NCBI GenBank assembly: GCA_942486035.1
Contig: CALNXK010000009.1
Location: 771,001 to 835,000, forward strand
Direction: 5' to 3'
Source of the DNA: Porites lobata
Lineage: Eukaryota; Cnidaria; Anthozoa; Scleractinia; Poritidae
Length of the DNA: 64,000 nucleotides
Shown here piece by piece: positions 1 through 12,024 of this stretch; within the stretch, counting starts at the first letter, position 1, and every line of letters begins with the position of its first letter. The notes beneath the pieces are model-generated. The model was not told where the DNA came from, did no database searches, and saw nothing but the letters and a program-made list of their open reading frames with translations. Made by a program: the position numbers and the translations under genes.

Positions 1-2900
1 TTACATCCGCGTTATGTTCAAGTAACAATCTACAGAGGTTTTCGTTCCCCGTTAAGGCACACCAGTGCAAGGGTGTATATCCACCTTCATCTTGAGTATT
101 TACATCCGCGTTGTGTTCAAGTAACAATCTACAGAGGTTTTCGTGCCCCGTTAAGACACACCAGTGCAAGGGTATATATCCATCTTCATCTTGAGTATTT
201 ACATCCGTTTTGTGTTCAAGTAACAATCTACAGAGGTTATCGTCACCCTTTCTGGCACACCAGTGCAAGGGTGTATATCCATCTTCACCTGCAATATTTA
301 CATCTGCTTTGTGTTCAAGTAACAATCTACAGAGGTTTTCGTTCCCCGTTAAGACACACCAATGCAAGGGTGTATATCCACCTTCATCTTGAGTATTTAC
401 ATCCGCTTTGTGTTCAAGTAACAATCTACAGAGGTTTTCGTTACCCTTTCTAGCACACCAGTGAAATGGTGTATATCCATCTTTACCTTGAATATTTACA
501 ACCGCTTTGTGTTCAAGTAACAATCTACAGAGGCTTTCGTTACCCTCTTTGGCACACCGGTGCAAGGGTGTATATCCATCTTCACCTTCAATATTTACAT
601 CCGCTTTGTGTTCAAGTAACAATCTACAGAGGTTTTCGTTGCCCGTTAAGACACACCAGTGCAAGGGTGTATATCCATCTTCATCTTGAGTATTAACATC
701 CGCGTTGTGTTCGAGTAACAATCTACAGAGGTTTTCGTTACCCTTTCTAGCACACCAGTGAAATGGTGTATATCCATCTTTACCTTGAATATTTACATCC
801 GCTTTGTGTTCGAGTAACAATCTACAGAGGTTTTCGTTACCCTTTCTTGCACACCAGTGAAATGGTGTATATCCATCTTTACCTTGAATATTTACAACCG
901 CTTTGTGTTCAAGTAACAATCTACAGAGGCTTTCGTTACCCTCTTTGGCACACCGGTGCAAGGGTGTATATCCATCTTCACCTTCAATATTTACATCCGC
1001 TTTGTGTTCAAGTAACAATCTACAGAGGATTTCGTTCCCCGTTAAGACACACCAGTGCAAGGGTGTATATCCATCTTCATCTTGAGTATTTACATCCGCG
1101 TTGTGTTCGAGTAACAATCTACAGAGATTTTCGTTACCCTTTCTAGCACACCAGTGAAATGGTGTATATCCATCTTTACCTTGAATATTTACATCCGCTT
1201 TGTGTTCGAGTAACAATCTACAGAGGTTTTCGTTACCCTCTCTGGCACACCAGTGAAATGGTGTATATCCATCTTTACCTTGAATATTTACATCCGCTTT
1301 GTGTTCCAGTAACAATCTACAGAGGCTTTCGTTACCATCTCTGGCACACCAGTGCAAGGGTGTATATCCATCTCTGTCTTCAGTATTTACATCCGCGTTG
1401 CGTTCAAGTAACAATCTACAGAGGTTTTCGTTACCCTTTTTGGCACACCAGTGAAATGGTGTATATCCACCTTTATCTTCAATATTTACATCCGCTTTGT
1501 GTGCGAGTAACAATCTACCGAGGCTTTCGTTACCATCTCTGGCACACCAGTGCAAGGGTGTATATCCATCTCTATCTTCAATATTTACATCCGCTTTGTG
1601 TTTGAGTAACAATCTACAGAGGTTTTCGTTACCATTTCTAGTACTCCAGTGCAAAGGTGTATATCCATCTTTACCTTGAATATTTACATCCGCTTTGTGT
1701 TCGAGTAACAATCTACAGAGGCTTTCGTTACCATTTCTAGTACTCCAGTGCAAGAGTGTATACCCATCTTCATCTTGAGTATTTACATCCGCATTGTATT
1801 CAAGTGACAATCTACAGAGGGTTTCGTTTTCCGTGAAAGCACACCAGTGCAAGGGTGTATATCCATCTTCATCTTGAGTATTTACATCCGCTTTGTGTTT
1901 AAGTAACAATCTATAGAGGTCTTCGTTTCCCTCTTTGGCACACCAGTGCAAGGCTGTACACCCATCTTCATCTTGAATATTTACATCCGCTTTGTGTTCA
2001 AGTAACAATCTACAGAGGTTTTCGTTACCCTTTCTAGTACTCGAGTGCAAGGGTGTATATCCATGAATATCTTGAATATTTACATCAGCGTTATGTTCAA
2101 GTAACAATCTACAGACGTTTTCGTTCCCCGTTAAGGCACACCAATTCAAGGGTGCAAATCCAGCTCCATCTTGAGTATTTACATCCGCGTTGTGTTTAAG
2201 TAACAATCGACAGAGATTTTCGTTATCCCTTCTAGTACTCCAGTGCAAGGGTGTATATCCACTTTTATCTTGAATATTTACATCCGCTTTGTGTTTAAGA
2301 AACAATCTACAGAGGTTTTCGTTTCCTTTTGAGGCACACAAGTGCAAGAGTGTATATCCATCTTCATACTGAGTATTTACATCCGCGTTATGTTCAAGTA
2401 ACAACCTACAGAGGTTTTCGTTACCCTGAGAGGCACTCAAGTGCAAGGGTGTATATTCATCTTCATCTTGAGTATTTACATCCGCGTTATGTTCAAGTAA
2501 CAATCTACAGAGGTTTTCGTTATTCTTTTTAGTACACCAGTGCAAGGGTGTATATCCATGGTTATCTTGAATATTTACATCCGCTTTGTGTTCAAGTAAC
2601 AATCTACAAAGCGTTTCGTTACCTTTTAAGAATGATTGGTGAAGGGGTGTTCTTCCATAAGTATCTCGAATATTAACCTTTGCGTTGTGTTTAAGTAACA
2701 ATCTGACGAGGTTTTCGTGACCTTCATTGACTGAAACGTGCAGTGGCGTGCACCCATTACTAATATAGACATTTACATCAGCTCCATGCCTTACAATTAA
2801 CCTTGCTGCCATGTAGTTGTTCCACTCAGCTGCTAACATTAGTGGCGTTTCTTTGCATTCTCTCCTTTGGGCATTAACGTCGGCCCCAAGATCAATGAGG
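1..2900 (-). repeat. 99-bp coding tandem repeat array (gene A ankyrin solenoid)
   Basis: Direct tandem repeats with a 99-bp period, equal to one 33-residue ankyrin repeat and therefore never out of frame. A four-unit block (396 bp) starting near 466 recurs near 862 with few differences, which points to a recent block duplication. Units at the high-coordinate end are more diverged than those in the middle. Confidence 0.9.
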
Positions 2901-3343
2901 GTCTCAATAAACTGACTTGAGGATGAACGACTCGCTTGCAGCAAAGCTGTGCAATCATTGTTTGATCCTGGGGCACTGATATCTACACCGTCGTTTAATG
3001 CAAGTTCAACTGCCTGTTCGACATCATCATTGCATGTACTCCACTGCAGCTCAGTGAGTCTGCTCTGCTTAGCCAACTTTTCATAAATCCTTTTGATATC
3101 AACATGAAATGGGTTTTGTCTCTTTCTAAGTGACAAGAAGTCAACTGCCGTTTTTCCTACAAATTCTTTGGCGTTTTTTCCCGTTTTTGTAAGTTTCATC
3201 TCTTCTACAAAGTTGTCAAAAAGGCCACTTGCCTTTAACACAATGTCGTATTTTCCTTCGAAGACAGCCGCCTGGAGCGGATTAAATCCAGATTGTTCAT
3301 CCACTTTCAAGAAAGCTTTTCTTGAGAGTTTCTTTAGACAGAC
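1..3343 (-). CDS. Gene A exon 9 (partial): giant ankyrin-repeat exon
   Basis: Acceptor CATAG lies just above 3343 and the frame is open from there to position 1, where it leaves the window still coding. The first roughly 100 residues are non-repetitive (a motif reading KVDEQSGFNPLQAAVFEGKY, then a Lys/Arg-rich stretch). A few degenerate ankyrin repeats follow, then about 27 or more near-identical 33-residue units of the form GYTPLHWCA..GNE.LCRLLLEH.ADVN. The ankyrin signature TPLH and the helix LLL are present in nearly every unit. Gene B's equivalent exon has 26 repeats and then stops, so A already has more repeats inside the window. The stop codon is not visible. Confidence 0.9.
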
Positions 3344-4792
3344 CTATGATGAAAATGACCATCTTTTGAGCAAAAATAACAAAAAGGAAATTCATTTGCC
3401 ACTACTTTTTAACTATTCTTATTGCGGATAAGAGATTAAGAGGATTTCACTGTATTCTTATTGCAAATGGACACATTTTACACAACATGTGATGGTGGTT
3501 GGCTGCTATGGTTAAAATATATGGCGTCATTGGTAACATAAGGGCAGGTTACTTAAAAACAGAAATGTGAGTTTTTTCGCACCATTTTGTTAATAATTCT
3601 CACTATGATCAAATTCACAAATCGCAACTGTGATAATATATATGAAGAAACGTGCGCGTTACACAAATTTTAATTTCCTGTTATTCTTACTCGAAAACTA
3701 TCAACGACAAAAAGATTTGTGGAATGTTATGTGTCGGGGGAGCGCATGTGTATAAGACGCAACGCCAGCTAACCAGTACTTAAAATCTACCTTGATACCT
3801 TTATTAAGCGGACAGATACTCGGCCTTCGCTAATGTCGACTATTAATGGTTCGTTTTACAGTAATTTCACAGTAAATATGGTCCACTCATCCGCTTAATT
3901 TGGTGTCCGTTTAATATAGGATTTACTGCACTGTGATCTCCGGGTGGGCGTCAGAACCAAGGGAATAAAAATGACGTTCGTGTAGGGAAGGGACAAGCAT
4001 AAGGTCTACGCGATGTAGGCTTAGACACAAGCTCATACGACAATGTAAAGGACGTACTGTAGTGTTCAACATTATCGGTATAGAATACAACCGACGAAAG
4101 TAAGCGAATTTTATCTGAAAGACAACGCTTGGCAAGAGGCACATACAATCTAATATCTTACTGGTTGATGAAGAGTTAGCCTGGCACCATTCTTCCGCAG
4201 CAACTGCGCTATGGAGTGGTGGTTTTGACGTTCAGCTTTTTGCAGAGGTGTGCGTTGAAACTAAAAACGACACAAGCAGAGTTTATCGTGTTACATGCCA
4301 CGTGCTATTTGCCAACAAGAAAGAATATTCTAACTACCGGTATGTATACATACGGTAGTACATGTACAACATATAGTAGTTTATCCTCACTGCATACCCA
4401 TTACCACATTACAATAAACTAAGTTATGGCGGGAGACCGCGACAACTGTGGCAACAAGGTAAGCAGCAGGCGACAAAGGTGGCCTCGTCAACCGGCACCA
4501 GTGGAGGAAGGTGGGGCGACAAAAGCTTCCTTGACCGGAACGCGGCCCAAATGATCACCGATAGATGCAAAACACGGGAATCTAAGCAGAAAGACCGCAA
4601 AGTATCATGCCCGCCCCGGAGACATGAAAGCCTGGCAGAATCTAAAGGTTTAGAGTCACATTTCGTGCTGCGCTAGTTATGCAGGCAGTGAGAATAGCCA
4701 AGTCAATTTAATCGGTCATCTTAGAGAGATTCATGTGTGAATAATAAAAAAAGAAACCAAGAACTTCCCTTGCCCCACCCTTTATTGCTCAC
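3344..4792 (-). other. Gene A intron 8
   Basis: Intron from donor AAG|GTGAGC at 4792 to acceptor CATAG at 3344. It is mostly alignable to gene B 26378-29234, but B carries extra insertions. A stretch from about 4050 to 4676 is conserved with B 28110-28735 and holds small plus-strand ORFs, none of which I recognise. Confidence 0.7.
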
Positions 4793-4891
4793 CTTGTCTT
4801 TATTGTTGACGTTCGCTCCGTATTTCAACAATAGTTCGACTACAGATTGGTGTCCATACCAAGAGGCAAGATGAAGAGGAGTCAAAGAAAA
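4793..4891 (-). CDS. Gene A exon 8: one ankyrin repeat
   Basis: A 99-bp, phase 0 exon encoding exactly one 33-residue ankyrin repeat (reads TPLHLASWYGHQSVVELLLK, ending ANVNNKDK). It is bounded by acceptor CCATAG and donor AAG|GTGAGC. Gene B 29235-29333 is the same size with four residue changes. It is too short to stand out as an open frame and is supported by the repeat motif, the splice sites and conservation. Confidence 0.9.
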
Positions 4892-7250
4892 CTATGGAAA
4901 ACAGGAAGAAATAACGCGGTTACATAAGATCGAAAAAAAGCCATCCAGTGCCATACTAATGATGTCCTTTTATGAAACATACTTAGAGTCTGCTACTGGA
5001 TTAATTTTTAAAGGCCTAGTTTAGACCAAAGCCATAGCATCTCTACTTTATCTTCTTCAGTTTACAAGGACCAGTCAAAAAGAATAAAACTAAACTTTAG
5101 TCCAAATGCCACGTCGCAGGCCACTTTCCAGTAGTATAAGGCGCATCACCGAATTATCCTTTTTTTCAATGGAATCTTATTAATATGCGGTGGAATACAT
5201 TACCGCCGATGACGTCATGGCCATTTGTCTTTACCTCATGAATAAAATGTAGTGGATTCTCATTATCGTACCTTTTGTATATTTGTAAGGCCCAGTTTGA
5301 ACATAGACCTTTCAATGTACTGAACCTTCTCCCTTCAATTAAGTACACGAGGAGATCGACGTTTGAATGAATAAGTCCGATGTAGACCATTGAACATAGG
5401 CTCACAAATCCCTGTTTGTCATGTTCTAGTTTCATTTTTCCAGTTTGACAGATTTTCCAGTAATCTTTAGGTCGATGAATGTCTTGTTTTGATTGGTCGA
5501 CTTACAACTAAAAAAGTATTCATACGCCACTTCCACATTTCCCTTTTTATGCAAAATTTTGGGGGGGCGCTAAGGTGCATTATGGGAAATGTGGAAGTGG
5601 CTTATATGGTTGAAACATATTTTTGAAGGAATAAGCGCTAACTCGGCTGTGACCTAAAATCGCTGAGCCCTATTAAACGTTAATTGATTATTCACGTTTA
5701 TTTCCTGCCACTGTCATTGTCCATTGCAGACAACGTATTTTCCTGGTTCTGGTTCACTGATTCTTGGTACAGAAATTGTGCATAGTGATGAGTACGGAAG
5801 CAAACTAGCTCTTTCTGCAACCAAAAAAAAATTTTCGTTTTCCCTCATCACTTTTTAGTTCCTCTACATTTCTATTGTTAAAAAATTATCATTAAAAACC
5901 TTAAACTATTGGAAAGTGTTGCAGATTGCAGCACAAATAAATAAAACTTTTTGTAGTGTGTTCTTTAATTCTTCTATTTAATTACGCAAAGCTACGAAAG
6001 GAAAATCAAGCGGCTTGATTTTCCTTTCGTAGCTTGTCGTTACCCGTCATACTGAATGTTTTTCAGAATACATAGGTTCAGGATAAAATAAGAATTCGTG
6101 AATTAAGATCGGAGCACACAGAACACGTCTGCACAGCTCAGTGCACACGCGTGATTATCCACCACCACCACAATTCGATTGTTTTCCCTCCTGAACCACC
6201 ACCAGCCTATTGTTTCTATTGTATTAGAAACGCACAAAAAGAGAAGATAATGGCAATCCATCGCTTTTTTTCATGAGATAAAGACAAAAGGCTATGACGT
6301 CGCGACGTTGATGTATTCCATCGCACGTTGATGAGATTGCACCGAAAAAAAGGATAGTTCGGACCCCATACGACCCTTTCCATTACAGATTGGTAGAAAA
6401 AAGTTATATGTTTTCATTCAAACCACTGATTCTTTATTAAGAAAATGCAGATAACACTGAACATTTTTCAGGCTCCTGAGGTAAAAACAAACAAACAAAC
6501 ACAAAACAGACAAATAAAATAACTCAAGTCATTTTCAATTTCTGCTTCGCCTCAACCTATTAAAATTTCAAGGCGGAAATTCCTTCCAAGTTCAAAATAA
6601 ATTAGGCCTCCATAACTTTTCAAAACTGCAAAGTTGTATATTTAGGAAGTTTGAATGTGATCGTCCGGATGAGTACAGTACTGAATAGTAAGGTTTTTGA
6701 CCACCAATGTGAGTGATCATCAGAGTCACCTTCCTGAGCGAGAGTCATCTTCAGAGTTTTTCTTGACCCTGCAGACGTCCTTTGGGGTTCGGTCAGGAAT
6801 CCCAAAGGACGTCTGCGGGGAGGCTAACAGAAACCTTGCTTTGTTACATCTTCGCGTTTTGTTATTACCATTTATTGTTTTGTTGCAAAATAGACATACT
6901 ACACTTGGTGAAAATGATGAAAATTTAATAAGCGCCCAGCTTCGAATAAGCGCCCACTCTCAAGGTCCAAATATTTAATAAGTGCCCAGGACGGTTAATA
7001 TAATCGAAAAAATACGGTATCCGGTAAAGTGTGAAAATAGCTTAGGCATTCTACAGAAGAAAAGTTATGACTTATAGATATTTTCAGCAACAACACTATG
7101 CTATCTGTTAATCGCGCTTGTCACTACCGGCCGATTAGAATGGTGTGTTTGTTCATGAACGCAAGGCTTCTGCTCATAATCTACTAAAGTAAGAAAGGAA
7201 TGTAAGAACCCGTAAGCATTAGATTTACATAGGCTGGGGAAGACTTAAAC
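4892..7250 (-). other. Gene A intron 7
   Basis: Intron between ankyrin exons. It holds a hairpin with arms at about 5526-5542 and 5584-5601 (a short sequence around CCACTTCCACATTTCC and its inverse) and a second palindrome at 6771-6825. An 89-codon minus frame at 5166-5435 is not kept in B, where the matching stretch has deletions, so it is not called. Confidence 0.65.
6771..6825. repeat. Short palindrome, GACGTC-family inverted repeat
   Basis: Arms GCAGACGTCCTTTGGG and the exact inverse CCCAAAGGACGTCTGC surround a 14-base loop, followed by GGGGAGGCTA. The same end sequences occur in other inverted-repeat elements of this window (22447, 42377, 49539). Confidence 0.7.
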
Positions 7251-7349
7251 CTGATCTCTTTGGTCCACGTCTTCACCACTTTCAAGAAGCATTTTAACCA
7301 TCTCGTATTGTCCACTGGCAGCAGCCTTGTGTAGAGGGCCTCTCGAAAC
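7251..7349 (-). CDS. Gene A exon 7: one ankyrin repeat
   Basis: A 99-bp, phase 0 exon encoding one 33-residue ankyrin repeat (reads VSRGPLHKAAASGQYEMVKM, ending VDQRDQ). Acceptor is GAAACAG and donor is CAG|GTTTAA, a weak but conserved donor. Gene B 37820-37918 is the same length with a few substitutions. Confidence 0.88.
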
Positions 7350-7501
7350 CTGTTTCAAAAAATTAATATCCTTTTATCAGAGAGAAAAAAAAAATTAATG
7401 CTCCCATCAAATGATGCTTTTCACATTTGCACGTATTTTGTTTTTTTTTTAAATACACAAAGCGTGCACACCCAGTATTCTTTTTATCGCAGTGAACTTA
7501 C

Positions 7502-7549
7502 TTTCGCTTTCTCAGCTCTCTCGATATGGCTCAGGACCTGCGTCCTGTC
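7502..7549 (-). CDS. Gene A exon 6: 16-residue linker
   Basis: A 48-bp microexon, phase 0 on both sides, reading DRTQVLSHIERAEKAK, between acceptor TTCCTAG and donor AAA|GTAAGT. Its strongly helical, charged sequence probably leads into the first ankyrin repeat. Gene B 38071-38118 has the same size, splice sites and frame. Confidence 0.8.
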
Positions 7550-8905
7550 CTAGGAAGATTAAAAAAGGAAAAGTATACATTCAAAACCAGATCTACAACG
7601 ACGTTCTATTAAATCACTTTAACTCTAAAATTACAAGGCAAACAACACACTTTTGACTGCCCATAACTTAGTGTATTCAAAAACCTTCATCTAAGAAACA
7701 TCACTTAGCTAATGCTGGAAATTTCTACGAAGATGCAACGAAAAATTACCGACCACTTTCCTTTAAAACATAGGCACGTTTAACGTGCATGAGCTATTTT
7801 GATTGCTTCAGTCTAACCGTATCAACAGTCTACTGTTTTAGTCTTACATTAAGACTATTTTTTGCGCGAAGTTGGGTATTGCTGTTCATTAATGAAAACG
7901 CGAACCGCTGCGCACAGCTGAGTCGCTCATAATACTATAGATTCAATTTTCCTTGTCTTTCTTTCAGACATCTGTTGCAAAAATAAATAAATTGTTCCAG
8001 AACTTTGAATATCAACTCACCAAACGTTTTTTTAGTTAGAGGGAAGACTCGAAGGTTTCAAGGTTTTCATCATTGTTGTAGATGGTTGCATCATCATTAT
8101 TCACGAGGTTGTCACGTGCGAATCTACTTAATGAAATAGTCTTTTACTCGACGACTTGATTCTAGAAGTGTTATAAGTTATTGCTTCTTAAGAAAACAGC
8201 GTTTAATTAAGGCACTAATTACAAAACTAAAGAGGTCTTCAAACATTTAAGTTACTGTTGTTATTGTGAAAAGCCAGTCTGCATGAGATATACAGTCACA
8301 CAGTTTGCACGTGAAAGTGTTGGACTCTGCCCATTTCGTGGTTCGTACGTGAGGGAATTCGAGTTATCACACAGTAATCCAGTAAGCAGGATTATAACAA
8401 TAAATCATGAACACAGTTTGCAAGTGAAGACGTTGGACTTTGCACGTAGTGCCAAGTGTAGTGGTCTATCTCACTTTGACACTCATGTATGGGCCGGGGC
8501 ATCATTACTCATTCCTTCATTACTTGTAAGCTGCACCTAAGCAGTCTGGCAAAGTCCCCCAACCAGTGTTGTAAATTATCCCTGAAAAGCCCCAAAGGGA
8601 GTGGATAATGAGATATTTGCCATTTATACAGATGCTTCAACCACTGCCATATGAGCTATTTTTTTCAAAATACCTCAATCATGTCATTATAATATTTCCA
8701 TACAATTCCAACCAATCAAATAAAACCAAACCAGTCTTTCTTTTCGACGTTGTCTAATGGGCGGAACTGGGTTTGAAAACTGTTATACTTTTTTCCGAGC
8801 TATTATTGCAGAATTGAGTAGACTGTACTTCTACAACGACTCGATTTCTTTTTCTTTCCAGTCTTTACTTGTTTTCATTTTTAGTCCCAAGTACTAAGCA
8901 CCTAC
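7550..8905 (-). other. Gene A intron 5
   Basis: A 1.36-kb intron. Parts (about 7880-8160 and 8270-8400) recur in inverted orientation at 55020-55310 and 52800-53000. A GTGAGT near 8017-8022 looks like a donor and is conserved, but no in-frame exon with a credible acceptor joins it, so no exon is called. Confidence 0.6.
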
Positions 8906-8991
8906 CTCGGAATCATCTAGGCTTGTGTCAGTTCGAGGTGAAGCTGCTTCTTGATCTGATTTAGTTGAAGGTGACACGCTACGGCTGATTG
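8906..8991 (-). CDS. Gene A exon 5: Ser/Thr/Asp-rich linker
   Basis: An 86-bp exon entering in phase 1 and leaving in phase 0, reading SRSVSPSTKSDQEAASPRTD in its centre. Acceptor GTGTTAG and donor GAG|GTAGGT. Gene B 43814-43899 matches in size and phase. Low-complexity, likely disordered. Confidence 0.82.
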
Positions 8992-10184
8992 CTAACACAG
9001 AATAAAATTTCAAAAATACGCATTAAATTCATCTGTCGTGAATGTACTATTACAGAAAATACTCACAGCCTGGCACAATTACTGCACTACTGCAACATGA
9101 ACGCATGAACGTCAACTAACAGCCATCTCTCCTGTGGTCATATAGTTAACTCACTGAAACAAACATTTCAACATTTTTATGACTGCTTAATCTTATTTCG
9201 ATTAACATTTTATGCATTATCATTAATTTACCTGTTCATTTAGTGCAAACTGTTTCAGGGGGGTAATTTCAAGTTCAGAAGATTCTCTTTTGCTCTCATG
9301 TTAAAGATCCACCTCGCAGTGAAACACCTTACGACGATGATCATTTCAAAACACTGGCTCTTTTGACCCTGGATAGCTGCTGTCAAGAAGCAACCAACCT
9401 TTACACAAAATGCCATTGGCCGAGCAGTTTGGCAAATTCACTTTTATCCCGCGTTGATTTATTAGTGTATAATCTTAAGTTATGCTTTAAAGTGTTTTTA
9501 AAATCTTGTATACAATGTTGAATAAGTTAGATTTACGGAGTATTATGGGATGCACGGGGGGCATGAGCACATAATCGGTTTTACGAGCGCCTTTCAGGGC
9601 ATTTTTTCTTAAAGTTTTCTGAATAAGATTGTAATGGGAAAAAGATTGTTGTGCCGTGTGTGGATGTAATAATGATGGGTGACCCTATTGGGCGGAATGG
9701 CGGACTGACGGAACGGAATGACAAAATACACGGAACATTCTGCTAAAATACGGAATATACGGAATAGTCTAAAACACGAAATTTACAGAACACTCTTTTT
9801 TCGTTTGAACTGGACTGACAAAAAAGTAGAGGCAAAGAATACATGGTTGTTTTGAAATATTGAAAATTCAATTTTCGTACTGCCGTTAGTGTCGAAAGAC
9901 CATATTTCAAATACTTAGCGAGTACAACGGATTTTGCAAATGCCCCCTGGGCATCCCATAATACTCCTTAAATCGCATAAAAATTCAATATGGCCGCCGT
10001 ATCGGTAAAAAGGTCTATTGTTCAATTATCTCGATTGAAGTCTCTAAGACGACCGCTTTATTAATACATTTTCATGTATACCTGAACGTACATCGCTGTA
10101 AAGCACTAGCAGAGATTTACATCAATTTCTTGTCCTAAGACCTCTAAAGATAATTGCCCAAGAAATTGTGCAACACCAACTCAC
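8992..10184 (-). other. Gene A intron 4
   Basis: A 1.19-kb intron, alignable over much of its length to gene B 43900-44683. No coding signal seen. Confidence 0.7.
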
Positions 10185-10604
10185 CTGACTTTTCCATAAG
10201 AGCTTTCTTGCAAGTCAAATAGCTTTCTTCATCAATGATAGTCTTTAATCTGAGTGTCACCAAGTTGATTTCTTTCTTCATATCATCAGTTACCAAAAAC
10301 CTCTCTGCAGCGTCATTCAGGACACCAGAACAATAGTCATTCCACAGACTTTCCAGACTTTGCAGGTCAGGACACTGACCTTTTATTACCAAAGATCCAA
10401 CACCCACAGACGTTAAAGTTAAGTTGTAAGTATTTTCTACATGCTTAATGAAGTTGCTCAGTCCACTGGCTGTAGAAAGCTTGTTTGTTTTATTGTGTTC
10501 CAAGTACGCTTTAAGTTGTTGTCTTAACAATCCGTCCGCGAGGTCCTCCAGTTCACTACTTAAATCACGTGGGGTTATCGACATCTTAATAGTGTTTGCT
10601 GCTT
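10185..10604 (-). CDS. Gene A exon 4: 140-residue TRADD-N-like domain (tentative)
   Basis: A 420-bp exon, phase 1 to phase 1, from acceptor ATTTTCAG to donor TCAG|GTGAGT. It encodes one compact mixed alpha/beta module: an N-terminal helix-rich half (SSELEDLADGLLRQQLKAYL), a strand-like SVGVGSLVIKGQC, then LESLWNDYCSGVLNDAAERF and a C-terminal LVTDDMKKEINL...ESYLTCKKAL segment. I recall similar blocks next to NACHT, TPR and ankyrin regions in cnidarian immune-type proteins, sometimes annotated as TRADD-N-like, but I could not check this. Gene B 44684-45103 is the same length with scattered changes. Confidence 0.8.
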
Positions 10605-10934
10605 CTGAAAATTATTTATTAAAAGCATATTACAGGGGCAACCAACAACCGTTTTCTGTAAACTATTTACTAATGTATAAGGAAACTCAGTGAGGCTCCT
10701 CAGCTTTTTGTTTGAAAAAAGCTTTTACACAAACAGAGCATTCTTAAGCTATTCACCATTTTCACATACTTCTTGCATGCATCTTGTTTACCCCCCAATT
10801 TCTCCTGGGTGACACTCGTCCCATGAGAAATCGAAGACAATGGTTATGCAAAATTTTGGGAAGCTAAGAAAGTGCGTGGTCTCTCTGAAAATGATGAATA
10901 GCAGAAAGACAAAAGTAATGTAATTATTCTATAC

Positions 10935-11129
10935 CTTGGTCAGAAGTGTGCCCTGAAACGCTAGGAGTATGGCAAATTGAGGGAGATTCTTCACTTAATC
11001 TGGCTGCATCCTCAGTTTTAGGCTCATCAACTGGACATTGCTCTCCTGAGAATCCAGAAGCTGAAGCATGTGTTTTTCCAACAGGCTGCTTTTCATTGAC
11101 TGAAACATCCTTTGGTATAGCAGAAGCAT
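10935..11129 (-). CDS. Gene A exon 3: disordered linker
   Basis: A 195-bp exon, phase 1 to phase 1, rich in Ser, Glu, Pro and Thr (contains SGEQCPVDEPKTEDAARLSE). Acceptor CACACCAG, donor CAAG|GTATAG. It joins the glycosyltransferase to the next domain. B has one extra codon (198 bp), which keeps the frame. Confidence 0.85.
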
Positions 11130-12024
11130 CTGGTGTGAGAACAAGCATTTATTATAAGCTTCTTACAAAATGTATGTATATACAACTGTATGCTTTGTAA
11201 CCCATTCACATCTCCACCACCCATAACCACTCATGTGGAACCACATCCCACGTAACACTAAAAATAAATTTTTAACGACCACACAACTGCGACCCTCAAA
11301 GTGGTGGAGACCCTTATTCTACACAATAATTCACAGATCTTTTTATGCATTTACAACTTCCAATACCACGTTCATAGGTGTGAGCAAAACATTTAAGCCC
11401 AAGAAGCAATAGGAATTCATAATAAATTCAATGAGGATAATCCTACACATTTATACAGTCAACTTTATCAAGCTTTGAGCTATATTATTATAAAAGAAAG
11501 TATGCATCTCAAAATTTCAAGTAGCCAATTTAATTTGTATGTTTGTCACCTCACAACACAAACCTGACTGTCTTTGTATGTTTCCCATCAGTGAAAGTTT
11601 AAAAATAACAACACTGAAGTTCAAGTATGGCTACATGCCCCCCCCCCCCCCCCCCCACTGTAGAAGAATTGAAGGTGCATGATTTCTCAGGAAAATAACT
11701 GAATCTACTAGGTAAGGATTGTAAAGAGGTACATTATTTTATACAGTGTGTCTTGGCCATATTTATCTGGCAATCAATATTTAATGATAAAATATTCTGG
11801 GACAGTACATACATATACTAAATTTGCAAAGAAAACTCATAGAACCTGTGTGTACACTCAGCAATGTGGTCAAAGAAAAATATCTATTCAGTGCTTGTGA
11901 GTGCACTGCACTCTTACATTTTGCATATGTTGTGCTACAAAAACTATATTAGTTTAATGTCTAGTACAACATGAATACAGTGTAATCAAGTACATCTGTT
12001 CAGCACTTAACAAACAACTCTTAC
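11130..12024 (-). other. Gene A intron 2
   Basis: A 0.9-kb intron with a poly-C run near 11639-11657. Gene B's intron here is only 356 bp (46876-47231). Confidence 0.75.

Noticed and set aside
4426..4676. Small plus-strand frames conserved between 4426-4676 and 28479-28732, and the frames just upstream of them
   Set aside because: Conserved only as much as the surrounding duplicated intron; stop codons fall at different places and no motif is recognisable.
5166..5435. 89-codon minus-strand frame in intron 7 of gene A
   Set aside because: The matching stretch in gene B carries deletions that break it, so it is probably non-coding.
8017..8110. Possible extra exon of gene A ending at a conserved GTGAGT
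   Set aside because: No reading frame fits the phase 0 neighbours, and stops appear in the other frames. The segment also recurs inverted at 55020-55180, so it is more likely part of a repeat.
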